Source: Flavisphingopyxis sp963800335 (GTDB taxonomy: Bacteria > Pseudomonadota > Alphaproteobacteria > Sphingomonadales > Sphingomonadaceae). Taken from it: a DNA stretch of 64,000 bases. Location: positions 615,460 through 679,459 of the forward strand of contig CAWDAN010000007.1 in NCBI GenBank assembly GCA_963800335.1, written 5' to 3'. Shown here piece by piece: positions 9,936 through 18,550 of this stretch. The position numbers and the translations under genes were made by a program. The notes under the pieces are model-generated. The model saw only the letters and a program-made list of their open reading frames with translations. It had not been told where the DNA came from and searched no databases. How positions within the stretch are numbered: position 1 is the first letter of the stretch; every line of letters starts with the position of its first letter.

Positions 9936-11984
9936 ATGCCCTTTTCCAGCCTTCCCCCGTTCCTTGCCGAAGCGCTCGCCGCGCGCGGCTACGAAGCCCC
10001 CACCGCGGTCCAGGCCGCTGTCCTTGAAGACCAGGCCGCCGGCCGCGACCTGATCGTTTCGGCGCAGACCGGTTCGGGCAAGACCGTCGCCTTCGGCCTC
10101 GCCATGGCGCCCGACCTGCTCAACGACGCTGGCACGATGCCCGCCGCCGGCGCACCGCTCGCGCTCGCCATCGCCCCGACGCGCGAACTCGCGCTGCAGG
10201 TCAGCCGCGAACTCGCCTGGCTCTATGCCAAGGCCGGCGCGCGTATCGCCACCTGCGTCGGCGGGATGGACGCCTCGAAGGAACGCCGCGCGCTTTCGCA
10301 AGGCGTTCACATCGTCGTCGGCACGCCGGGCCGCCTGCGCGACCATCTCGAACGCGGCGCGCTCGTCCTTACGAACCTCAAGGCGATCATCCTCGACGAA
10401 GCCGACGAAATGCTCGACATGGGCTTCCGCGACGATCTCGAGGAAATCCTCGACGCCACGCCCGACGAGCGCCGCACCTTGCTCTTCTCGGCAACGATGC
10501 CGCGCCCGATCGTCTCGCTCGCCAAGCGCTATCAGCGCGACGCACTGCGCATCTCGACCGTCGGCGACGATCGCGGCCACGGCGATATCGCCTATCAGGC
10601 GATGACCGTCGCGCCTGCCGAGATCGAGCACGCCGTCGTCAACCTGCTGCGCTTCCACGAAGCCGAAACCGCGATGCTGTTCTGCGCCACGCGCGACAAT
10701 GTCCGGCGCCTCCACGCCACGCTGCAGGAACGCGGCTTTGCCGTCGTCGCTCTGTCGGGCGAACATTCGCAGTCGGAGCGCAACCAGGCGCTGCAGGCGC
10801 TGCGCGACCGCCGTGCGCGCGTCTGCGTCGCGACCGACGTCGCCTCGCGCGGCATCGACCTGCCCAGCCTCAGCCTCGTCGTCCATGTCGAGATTCCGCG
10901 CGACGCCGAGATCCTCCAGCACCGTTCGGGCCGCACCGGCCGCGCGGGCAAGAAGGGCACCGCCGTCCTCATCGTCCCCTATCCGCGCCGCAAGCGCGTC
11001 GAGGGCATGCTGCGCGGCGCCAAGATCAACGCCGAGTGGATCGACCCGCCGACGCGCGAGGCGATCCAGATCCAGGACCGCGAACGCCTGATCGAGGCGC
11101 TGCTTGCGCCGGTCGAGTATGACGACGAGGATCGCGTCCTCGCCCAGCGGCTGATCGCCGAACGCAGCCCCGAGGATATCGCCGCCGCGCTCGTCCACGC
11201 GCACCGCGCCGCGATGCCGCAGCCCGAAAAGCTGATCGAGAACACGCCCGAGGCGCACCGCGCCAAACAGGCCGAGACGCACCGTCCCGGCTTCGAGGAC
11301 ATCGTCTGGTTCCGCCTCGACATCGGCCGCCGCCAGAACGCCGATCCGCGCTGGATCCTCCCGATCCTGTGCCGTCGCGGCCATATCACGCGCGATTCGA
11401 TCGGCGCGATCCGCATCGGCGCCAACGAAACGCACTTCCAGGTGCCGCGCGCCGCCGCCGCCAAGTTCGCCGACGCGCTCGCCCGGACCGCCAATATCGA
11501 AGGCGAAGAGGAAAGCGGCATATTGATCGAGGCCTCGCCCGACGGTCCCGCCTATCGCGGTCGCGACAACGATGGCGGCGGACGCAACGATCGCCCTGCC
11601 CCGCCGCGCTCGGATCGCCGCCCGTCGCTCCGCGCAGCGACCACCGCGCCGCACCGCAGCGAAGCGAGCACCGTCCCGCCCCGCGCGCCGCTCGGCCCGA
11701 ACGCGACGACCGCCCCGCGCGTGCGCCAGATCGCGCACCGGCCCACGCTGACCGAGCGACCCGAACGCACCCCCTCCGCGGCGCGCAAGACGATGCGTCC
11801 CGTGACCGGCGCCGACGGCAAGCCGCCCGCACCGCAGCGCGACTATGCCGCCAAGCGGCCGTTCAAGGGCAAGGGACCCGGCGGGAAACTGGGCGGCAAG
11901 ACCGGCGGCAAGTTCGCCGGCAAGCGCAGCGACGGCAGCGGCAAGATGTTCCGCAAGCCAAGCGGGCCCAAGCCCACTCGGTGA
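9936..11984 (+). CDS. DEAD-box ATP-dependent RNA helicase with C-terminal RNA-binding extension
   Basis: A 682-residue helicase that remodels RNA, probably in ribosome assembly or mRNA turnover. Motifs appear in order: I AQTGSGKT, Ia PTRELA, II DEAD, III SAT, IV, V ATDVASRGID and VI HRSGRTGRAG. Residues from about 480 resemble the DbpA/CsdA RNA-binding domain (RRGHITRDSIGAIRIG, FQVP). The tail is basic and low in complexity, with repeated GGK units (residues about 640-670), typical of RNA-tethering tails. The ATG at 9936 directly precedes the conserved FSSLPPFLAEAL start. The start is divergent from the cupin gene, with about 190 bases between. Its stop overlaps the GTG of the next gene by four bases, so the two are translationally coupled. 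Confidence 0.93.
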   Translation: MPFSSLPPFLAEALAARGYEAPTAVQAAVLEDQAAGRDLIVSAQTGSGKTVAFGLAMAPDLLNDAGTMPAAGAPLALAIAPTRELALQVSRELAWLYAKAGARIATCVGGMDASKERRALSQGVHIVVGTPGRLRDHLERGALVLTNLKAIILDEADEMLDMGFRDDLEEILDATPDERRTLLFSATMPRPIVSLAKRYQRDALRISTVGDDRGHGDIAYQAMTVAPAEIEHAVVNLLRFHEAETAMLFCATRDNVRRLHATLQERGFAVVALSGEHSQSERNQALQALRDRRARVCVATDVASRGIDLPSLSLVVHVEIPRDAEILQHRSGRTGRAGKKGTAVLIVPYPRRKRVEGMLRGAKINAEWIDPPTREAIQIQDRERLIEALLAPVEYDDEDRVLAQRLIAERSPEDIAAALVHAHRAAMPQPEKLIENTPEAHRAKQAETHRPGFEDIVWFRLDIGRRQNADPRWILPILCRRGHITRDSIGAIRIGANETHFQVPRAAAAKFADALARTANIEGEEESGILIEASPDGPAYRGRDNDGGGRNDRPAPPRSDRRPSLRAATTAPHRSEASTVPPRAPLGPNATTAPRVRQIAHRPTLTERPERTPSAARKTMRPVTGADGKPPAPQRDYAAKRPFKGKGPGGKLGGKTGGKFAGKRSDGSGKMFRKPSGPKPTR

Positions 11985-12514
11985 GCGCCCAAGACCATCC
12001 CGCCGGCCCGGCAGGATCCGAAGCGACAGGCAGCGACGGCGGCACTCCGCCGTCGCGCCTGCGCATCCTCGTCGATGCCGACGCCTGCCCGGTCAAGGAC
12101 GAGACGTACAAGGTCGCCTGGCGCCACGCCGTCCGCGTGACGATCGTCGCCAACGCGCACATCCGCATTCCCGATCACCCGCTGATCGACCGCGTCATCG
12201 TCAGCGACGGCTTCGACGCCGCCGACGACTGGATCGCCGAGACATGCGATGCGCGCGGCGCGACCGCGATCATCGTCGTCACCGCCGACATCCTCCTCGC
12301 CGACCGCTGCCTCAAGGCGGGCGCGAGCGTCCTCGCCCCGACCGGCAAGCCCTTCACCGCCAACTCGATCGGCGGCGCCATCGCCACCCGCGCGATCATG
12401 GCCGACCTGCGCGCCGGCGGCGAACAGCTCGGCGGGCCAGCGCCCTTCGCCAAGGCCGACAGGTCGCGCTACCTGCAGGCGCTCGATGCGGCGGTCGTGA
12501 GCGGATTCCGCTAA
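11981..12514 (+). CDS. YaiI/YqxD family (DUF188) protein
   Basis: A 177-residue member of the YaiI/YqxD family, a small PIN-like fold of uncertain function. Conserved features include ILVDADACPVKDE near residue 29, IVVTADILLADRCL, and a glycine-rich GKPFTANSIGGAIATRA segment. The GTG start at 11981 overlaps the stop of the DEAD-box helicase gene (GTGA), which implies translational coupling and perhaps a shared role in RNA metabolism; that role is inference from context. The first 28 residues are not conserved in the family, so a later start is possible, but none has a better ribosome site. A 12-base palindrome (12508-12519) spans the stop codon. Confidence 0.85.
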   Translation: MSAQDHPAGPAGSEATGSDGGTPPSRLRILVDADACPVKDETYKVAWRHAVRVTIVANAHIRIPDHPLIDRVIVSDGFDAADDWIAETCDARGATAIIVVTADILLADRCLKAGASVLAPTGKPFTANSIGGAIATRAIMADLRAGGEQLGGPAPFAKADRSRYLQALDAAVVSGFR

Positions 12515-12720
12515 AGCGGCCAGGCATGCCAGCCAAGGATTGTATCCAGCCGAAATGGCACAAATGTGCCACCTGCGGCCCGTCGGCTTCTCGTCCCCGA
12601 TTACCAAAAAGCGCACCTTCCGCGCATTTTCAGAGCGGTGGAACGCGGCGCGAAGATCATGATAGTTGACGCTGTACGGAGGCGCTTGACCGGCACGGCG
12701 GTTTGTGGCTTTCAACGTGG

Positions 12721-14047
12721 ATGAAAACCTTGTAGCTGCAATCTCCAGTCTTCCGATTGCAATGTGCCCCGCGAGTACCCGTTGCTGCTCAATCCCCCGA
12801 TCCACTGGCGACGCGGCTTGACGCAGCATTGTCCGCGGCTGCGGGTCACGACAGGTTCTACGGCTCTGCGCTCTTGGCGCGGGACGGCAAGGTTCTGCTT
12901 CGCAAAGCCTACGGGCCGCGTGATCGGCAAGGCGCCCCTGCCGCGCCGGGGCAGCACTACAATATAGGGTCGGTCGGCAAGCTCTTCACGATGGCTCTGA
13001 TTTTAAAGCAGGTTCAGAACGGGCGGTTAACACTCGACGATTACGATTGCCATGCACTGGGCCGAAGCGGCTTGCGAACGCCGACAAGATCACCATCCGG
13101 CAACTGCTCTCCCACACCTCAGGTTACGGCAATTATTTCGACAATCCCGATTACGCTGGCCCAGCGGAGCACAGACGACTTCCCTGAACCTGGTCCGCAG
13201 CGGAAAGGTTGATTCGCGCCAAGCACTGGTTTCTTACTTACTCGAACAGTGCCTTCTGGGTGCTCGCAAGGATCCTGAGAAAACCGACCCACAACATCGC
13301 GATTGGCAAACGCTTTTTCGTGAGGAGATCTTTCAACCTGCGGGGATGAACACGATAGTCGCCTTGCAGCCCGACGAGGCAAGTCCGCAGCGGCCTGATG
13401 GCTTTGTGCTGCGCGCTGATGGAACCATTGATCCGTCATTGCAGGATCCCCGGCCCGGGCCGGACGGTGGTTGGTACGCGACCGCAGACGACCTGCTCGC
13501 TTTTTCAAGGGGTATAGAGCGGCACCTCTGGTTCGGTTCTGTGCTTGACCAGCTGGCCACCCGTCCCGTCGCGCACTGGGAGGATGGGCACGATGTGGGT
13601 CTGGTCTGGGAACTCTATGCTGCCGGTGACCGGCACTATGTGACCAAGGGCGGCACCACGCAAGGTGGCGGCGCTGAGCTAATCCGTTTCAGGCACGGAC
13701 GGGCAAACTACACCTTGGTGCTGCTGTCCAACCTGGAGAACGCACCGCTGTTTCTGTTCAAGCCGCTGCTCGCCTATGCCAATGGTGACGCCGACGCGCG
13801 GCTTCAAGGAGCAGACCCGCAGGTCACTCTTTATCGCGCGGCGCTTGATCACCAGCTTCCATCAACCGTCAGCGAGTACCGAAAGTGGGCGAGGGCGAAC
13901 AAGCTGGAGATTGATCCGATGCCGATGTTGATGGCCGAAATCGGCCTAAGTCAGAAAGGAAAGAGCGAGGAAGCCAAGAACCTTCTGCAACTGACCTCCG
14001 ACTTGTTCCCCAATAACACCCTCGCCCGAGATTGCTCGCGAGCGTAA
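12721..14047 (+). pseudogene. Serine beta-lactamase-like hydrolase, heavily frame-disrupted
   Basis: Remains of a penicillin-binding-protein-like serine hydrolase (beta-lactamase class C/AmpH fold). A signal peptide can be read from ATG 12721 if one base is restored near 12732 (MKTL then VAAISSLPIA). The catalytic SxxK is GSVGKLFT at about 12970; LLSHTSGYGNYF lies in another frame at 13074-13190; the catalytic tyrosine motif YSNSAFWVLARIL is in that frame again at about 13239; from 13318 to the stop the frame is clean and includes a KGGT motif (KTG equivalent). At least five frame changes occur within 300 bases. Neighbouring genes are undamaged, so real decay or a local sequence-quality problem is possible. 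Substrate unknown; family assignment is good. Confidence 0.7.
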
Positions 14048-14537
14048 CCACCGGCTAATATTCTTTGACACAAAGCACGCACGGTGCGGGCGCGGCTCGG
14101 CTTTACGGCAAGAACGCCTCTTGAGGCACCCTTCAATTCCCCATGGGGAGCTTCCGGCCATCAACCATCACCCTGGGAAATTGAAGCAATCTGACGTGGT
14201 AGAAACACCGATGGTCGTCTACCTCATGTCATGGGCCATACCGTTGGGGCTCTGAGGGCGAGCTAGCATCGACACACAGTAGCTCAGGCAGAAGCTCCCA
14301 CCAAAACCGGACACTCTGCTAACGACCCAGAAAGGGAAGTTTGGTACGACCTTTTCGGCAGTATTTTTAGCGGACGCTCATAACGCCTCGTAGGACGTTT
14401 TGTCGTTAGGGGCGGTCATAATCGGAGCGAACAGCCGAATTGCCACCGATGGGACGGACCTGTTGTCAGCACGAGATTGCTTGAAAACCAAGCCTCAGCC
14501 TCGCATTATCTGCCTAATTTCCAATAAGGAATCGGCC
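14048..14537. other. Intergenic stretch without recognised gene
   Basis: About 490 bases between the broken hydrolase and the M23-like gene. No frame here shows conserved protein sense or a hairpin that I can defend. The TTG at 14538 with AAGGA shortly before it marks the start of the next gene. Confidence 0.5.
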
Positions 14538-15701
14538 TTGACAAAGCTTTATTTCGCCATCCTCATTGTATCGAACTTGATGGTGGTCAGCCCGGCCATG
14601 GCTGATACAGCCCTCGGTCGTGCCGCTCGACGTCGTAGCAAGTCGCCGCCTGTTCCTATCCAGGGGGAAGACGGCGTGCACCTTCTTTATGAAATGCGTC
14701 TTTCTAACTTTTCGCCTCGTGATGTCGAGCTAGAGAGCATCGACGTTATTGAGGCTGGCAATGTACTTCACCATTACGACGCCCCGTCGCTTGTCACCAT
14801 GATTGGCACACCGGGACAGGAAACAGAGGGGAGTGCGAAGCTAAAGATCGCTCCCGGCTCATTTGTCCTCGTTTTCTTCGACACGATCCTGGCCAGAAAG
14901 GCCGCAATCCCCTCTAAGTTGATTCATCGCGTACATATCAAAGCCTCCAATCCTGACGTCCCAGCGAGCCGCACAATCCTTGACACACCGCCATTGATGG
15001 TCAGCCGGAACACACCGGCCATGCTCGGGCCGCCACTGCGGGGAAGTGGTTGGGTCGCAGCGAACGCATTATCGAACACAAACGATCACCGGCGCACGGT
15101 TGTCGTGGTAAATGGGCAGGCGCGTATCGCTCAGCGCTATGCAATCGACTTTGTGAAGCTAGATGCCAAGGGCCATGCTTTTCGTGGTGACCCCAGCCAG
15201 AACGCCTCATGGGCGGGCTACGGCACAGATGTCCTTGCCGTCGCCGATGGCCGCATCGATGCTTTGCACGGTGGTGTCCCCGACAATAGCCCAGGGGGTG
15301 CGCCTTCCGTTCCCATCACCCTAGATACGATCGGCGGCAACAATGTCGTACTTGCGCTGCCCGGCGGCGCACATGTGTTTTACGGCCATTTGTTGCCCGG
15401 CAGCATAGTCGTTCAAGAAGGTCAGCAAATCCATAAGGGGCAGGTTATCGCGAAGGTCGGGAACTCAGGTCAATCTGATGCCCCACATCTTCACATCCAC
15501 GTCGCCGACGGGGCGTCCGCCCTTGGAGCGGAGGGAATTGCCTACGCTTTCGAGAACTTCGACGTCGAAGGGCATGTGCCATCGCTGAAAGTTCTCGAAA
15601 GCGCAACAGGCTGGGACGACGCCCTGCTAGTTTGGAGAATGAGCGGCGCGGGGAGTTACCTATCGAAAATGCGGTCGTCAGCTTTGATGCCAAATCCGTA
15701 A
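14538..15701 (+). CDS. Exported M23-family (LytM-like) protein, possibly inactive
   Basis: A 387-residue secreted protein. The TTG start at 14538 is preferred because AAGGA lies about eight bases upstream and the codons open a signal peptide (LTKLYFAILIVSNLMVVSPAMA). The N-terminal half is a beta-rich domain; the C-terminal half is an M23/LytM domain with GYGTDVLAVADGRIDALH, NNVVLALPGGAHVFYGHL, GQVIAKVGNSG and the zinc motif HLHIHV. In active M23 endopeptidases the first two zinc ligands form HxxxD; here that site reads RYAID, with Arg replacing His. The enzyme may therefore be catalytically weak or act only as a peptidoglycan-binding or regulatory factor. The frame is intact. Confidence 0.8.
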   Translation: MTKLYFAILIVSNLMVVSPAMADTALGRAARRRSKSPPVPIQGEDGVHLLYEMRLSNFSPRDVELESIDVIEAGNVLHHYDAPSLVTMIGTPGQETEGSAKLKIAPGSFVLVFFDTILARKAAIPSKLIHRVHIKASNPDVPASRTILDTPPLMVSRNTPAMLGPPLRGSGWVAANALSNTNDHRRTVVVVNGQARIAQRYAIDFVKLDAKGHAFRGDPSQNASWAGYGTDVLAVADGRIDALHGGVPDNSPGGAPSVPITLDTIGGNNVVLALPGGAHVFYGHLLPGSIVVQEGQQIHKGQVIAKVGNSGQSDAPHLHIHVADGASALGAEGIAYAFENFDVEGHVPSLKVLESATGWDDALLVWRMSGAGSYLSKMRSSALMPNP

Positions 15702-16431
15702 GCTGAAAGGTGCACGCTTACATCAGCGATGCCGACTGTTAATTCGCATCAAATCAGCTGGAGTTCTGACTAGCTTGAACGTCTGTTTTGGGGCTTTCTT
15801 ACCCAATAGCCGCGAGGGAGGTGACCACCCATAATCTGACATCGCGGCCCACAAGTTGTCCAGCGAAGCAGTCGGTCCGCTCTCAGGGATATTTCACGGC
15901 ACCGGCTATGACGGAAGTAGGGCGCTAAACAGTCATCGGCTTGTACGAATGCCATATTACGTGAATAGAATAAGCATCCTTTTTAAAAAAACCGCTTTCC
16001 TACAATTTACACAATGGCGCATGGTCGCTCGCATGGACCCGACCTGCCAGATCGGCCCGACCCGCCGTCGCCGTGGCGCGACGCCCCACTCTTCGCGCAC
16101 GCGCCGGGACCCTTCGCGCAATCGCCAGGGTCACACCCGTGAACCTGTCCCTGGACGGTGTGAACCCCGTGAACTTGTCGCCTCTCGCGGTGCTTTTCCG
16201 CCCGCATCGCGTCGCCGCACGCGACGTCCCTTCCCCTGCGTTGCGGAGCGGTTTTCGGCGGCGACGTATCGCGAACTTTGCGAACTTCCGGACCACCGCC
16301 CGGCCGCCGCGAGAAACTTCCCCGCTGGCCCGCGATCCGTGCTAAACGCGCCTCATCACCCGCTTCCCCAATCGAGCGCGTCGGTGACTGAGGGATTCTA
16401 TCGCGCCCCCGCTTGGAGGCCGGAGCCCAAC
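15702..16431. other. Long intergenic region with short GTGAAC repeats
   Basis: About 730 bases with no supported gene. 15950-16015 is AT-rich. 16139-16180 holds three GTGAAC hexamers (at 16139, 16160 and 16169), two of them in near-identical 12-mers (GTGAACCTGTCC and GTGAACTTGTCG) 30 bases apart. A related GCGAACTT pair is near 16269-16286. Open frames through the GC-rich part look like chance. Confidence 0.5.
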
Positions 16432-16683
16432 ATGATTCTTGACAGTGACGCAGAAATTCCCGTGACCCGTGCGATCAACGTGCGCCTTGAAGAAGGCACG
16501 GTCATCGCCAAATGCGACCGCAAGGCCGTTTCGATCAGTGCGATAGAGACGCTCCCCGGTGGCGGCACGCGCGTCGTTCTCAACAACATGGAAGACGCCA
16601 CCGTCATGCACAAGGCGTTCGGTCGCAACGTCATCAAGGGCGAGGTCAAGCGGACCAACTTCATCGCTCGCCGGCACGGCTGA
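16432..16683 (+). CDS. Small conserved hypothetical protein (83 aa)
   Basis: An 83-residue protein starting at ATG 16432, with GGAG six bases upstream. The sequence is compact and beta-rich (VRLEEGTVIAKCDRKAVSIS, TRVVLNNMEDATVMHK) and ends in basic residues, giving the look of a small nucleic-acid-binding or regulatory protein; no named family is recognised. A longer open frame extends upstream to 15856, but that part runs through the repeat-bearing intergenic region and lacks coding character. The gene lies upstream of a cold-shock protein gene in the same direction. Function unknown. Confidence 0.65.
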   Translation: MILDSDAEIPVTRAINVRLEEGTVIAKCDRKAVSISAIETLPGGGTRVVLNNMEDATVMHKAFGRNVIKGEVKRTNFIARRHG

Positions 16684-17018
16684 ACAAATCGGGCGACTTT
16701 GGCGAAAGATTGTGTTATGCTCTGCAGATCGCGCGTAATCCGGCCGCAAGCCGACGCGTGGCTGAGAGACTTTGAGTGCTCCCTGCTTGCTGCACGATAA
16801 GGCTTTCTACCCTGCTTCACGCATTCCCGTCACGACCCTGCCCGCATCGCGCCTCCGCGCCGATCGTCGCGCGTCGTCTGCCGAATGCTCCTCACATGTG
16901 CGCCGCCCCGACCTGATCGCGGCTGCGCCATATCATTCCCCGCAACGCCGATGCTACGAGCCGGACGGCCTGCGGGGGACTTCTTAATCCGGTTCGACTG
17001 ATACCCAAGGAAATCGAT
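16684..17018. other. Intergenic region or long leader upstream of the cold-shock gene
   Basis: 335 bases between the 83-residue gene and csp. No coding sense. Cold-shock mRNAs often have long structured leaders, so part of this may be transcribed 5' UTR; that is inference. The csp ribosome site AAGGAA sits shortly before 17019. Confidence 0.4.
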
Positions 17019-17222
17019 ATGCCCGTAGGCACAGTAAAATTCTTCAACAGCGACAAGGGCTATGGCTTCATCGCCCCCGAAGACGGTTCGGGCGATGCGT
17101 TCGTCCACATCTCGGCGGTCCAGGCCGCTGGCATGCAGACGCTCGAGAACAACCAGCGCATCGAATATGAGCTGACCGAAGAGCGCGGCCGCACCGCCGC
17201 GACCGACCTCAAAGCGGTCTGA
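17019..17222 (+). CDS. Cold-shock domain protein
   Basis: A 67-residue single-domain CspA-family protein that binds single-stranded RNA/DNA and melts mRNA structure. RNP1 is KGYGFI (residues 14-19) and RNP2 is AFVHISAV (about residues 27-34); the start GTVKFFNSDKG is typical. The ATG has AAGGAA about seven bases upstream. A GC-rich hairpin follows at 17235-17279, so it is probably a monocistronic transcript. The intergenic region upstream is long, which fits post-transcriptional control. Confidence 0.95.
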   Translation: MPVGTVKFFNSDKGYGFIAPEDGSGDAFVHISAVQAAGMQTLENNQRIEYELTEERGRTAATDLKAV

Positions 17223-17234
17223 TATTTCGGCCAA

Positions 17235-17279
17235 GGGCGCGGGGCGGCGGCGGTTCATTCCGCCCCGGTCCGCGCCTTT
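17235..17279 (+). terminator. GC-rich hairpin downstream of the cold-shock gene
   Basis: Interrupted inverted repeat, with GGCGCGG and GGCGG on the left side pairing with CCGCC and CCGCGCC on the right, followed by TTTA. It starts about 12 bases after the csp stop and is a good intrinsic terminator candidate. Confidence 0.6.
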
Positions 17280-17364
17280 ACCTTGCCGACTAAAGTTACT
17301 ATCCTGATATCCCGCCCGATTCTCGGGTCGGGACATTCACAAACATCCTGGCGGAGATTTGGAA

Positions 17365-17595
17365 TTGGCCGATAATCTGGCATTCTACCGGCAGCGCGCA
17401 GAAGCAGATCGCCGCGCCGCCGAAGCGACAACTCTCGAAAATGTACGTGAACGCTGCCTGCGCTCGATGAGCCATTGGGAAGCGATGGCCGAACGCGCCG
17501 AAAAATACGAAGAACAGCGCGAAATCCGCGAAGCCGCGAGCCGCGCTCGCGTCGAGGCCGCGAAGGTCGCTGCCGCCGAAACCGCCGCGGCCTAG
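17365..17595 (+). CDS. Small helical protein (76 aa), sphingomonad type
   Basis: A 76-residue, highly charged, Ala/Glu/Arg-rich protein predicted to be almost entirely helical or coiled coil (LADNLAFYRQRAEADRRAAE, then LRSMSHWEAMAERAEKYEEQ). I chose the TTG at 17365 because GGAG at 17353-17356 then lies eight bases upstream; the TTG at 17359 would leave only two bases. From memory, similar short proteins with a DNLAFYR start occur widely in sphingomonads, without known function. It converges with the L,D-transpeptidase gene, with a UUCG-loop hairpin between them. Confidence 0.65.
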   Translation: MADNLAFYRQRAEADRRAAEATTLENVRERCLRSMSHWEAMAERAEKYEEQREIREAASRARVEAAKVAAAETAAA

Positions 17596-17600
17596 CGCCT

Positions 17601-17614
17601 GGGCGTTCGCGCCC
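17601..17614. terminator. UUCG-tetraloop hairpin between convergent genes
   Basis: GGGCG-TTCG-CGCCC, a 5-bp stem closed by a very stable UUCG loop, between the convergent stops at 17595 and 17644. It could end transcription in both directions, although no T tract is present on either side. Confidence 0.4.
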
Positions 17615-17643
17615 TACCATGCCCACGCTGGTGTTGCGGTCGA

Positions 17644-18346
17644 TCAGATCGCGGTGATCGCTTGCCCGCTCTTGAGCCGTTCGCCATTGGTGACGATGAT
17701 CTTGTCGCCCAGCTTTGCCACGCCGAACATCTTCTTGGCGAACGCGACCGGCACGCCGATACAGCCGTGCGTCGCATAGCCCCAGTCGACTTCGCTGCCG
17801 TGGATGCTGATGCCGTCATTGGTCATCCGCAGCATGTACGGCATCGGGGCCGAATTGTAGAGGTTGCTGACGTGGTCGGCATCCTTCTGCGTGATCGGAT
17901 AGACGCCCGTCGGGGTCGGCTTTTCGTCGGCGCCGAACAGTATCACCGCCGCGCCGATCTCGTAACCGCCCTGGAACACCGATAACGTCTCTGCCTTCAG
18001 GTCGACCGTGATGACGATCTGTCCCGGCGGCACGCCTTCATCGTCCCAGACATAGTCGCCATGGCGAAACGGTCCGTCGATTTCGAGCACGCGTTTGACG
18101 ACATAGGAATCGCTGGCGGCGGGCAGCAAATTGCCCTGCCCCTTCTTCACCACAGCATCGCTGTCTTTGGCCTTGGCCGTGACCGCTGCAGCGTCTGCAT
18201 TGGCCGCTCACGACGCTTACCTCGCCCCGATTGGCCTGCTGCGAAGCGAGAGTCGCCTGCGGATCACGTGAACAGCCTGACATCAACACTGCCGATACCG
18301 ACAATGCCGCAAACAGCACCGCACGCGTCGTGCGGGTTATTGGCAT
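17644..18346 (-). CDS. L,D-transpeptidase (YkuD) lipoprotein, frameshifted
   Basis: Envelope enzyme of the YkuD family, which forms 3-3 peptidoglycan cross-links or anchors proteins to the wall. The N-terminus (MPITRTTRAVLFAALSVSAV, then LMSGC) is a lipoprotein signal read from 18346 in one frame. Near 18205 the frame changes; the second frame continues AANADAAAVTAKAKDSD and holds the catalytic domain with the motif SIHGSEVDWGYATHGCIGVP, including the active-site Cys of THGC. The last positions read GVP rather than the commoner RLxN ending. One indel only, so probably a sequence error. An in-frame ATG at 18370 is an alternative start. Confidence 0.8.
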
Positions 18347-18550
18347 CGGGTTTGCCTGCCTGCTGATCACTAGAACTGTCCTCGTTGGTGCGCGTTAAAC
18401 TCTTGTTAGCCAATCCGCTTGCGCTTGGCCAACGGCTTGGCAATGCCGTCCCGATTGGAGACGCGGCAAGCGGCGAAGGTAAACAGCGTGCGGCGCCGGT
18501 CGTCGGCATTTTCGGTTGGCCTCGCCAATGCCGCCTTATACAGCGCGGCA

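Noticed and set aside
9765..11738. Upstream extension of the cupin frame giving a 1021-residue protein antisense to the DEAD-box helicase
   Set aside because: The extension has no domain, the cupin family begins at MTFDQFDIDGFL, and the helicase on the other strand is fully conserved.
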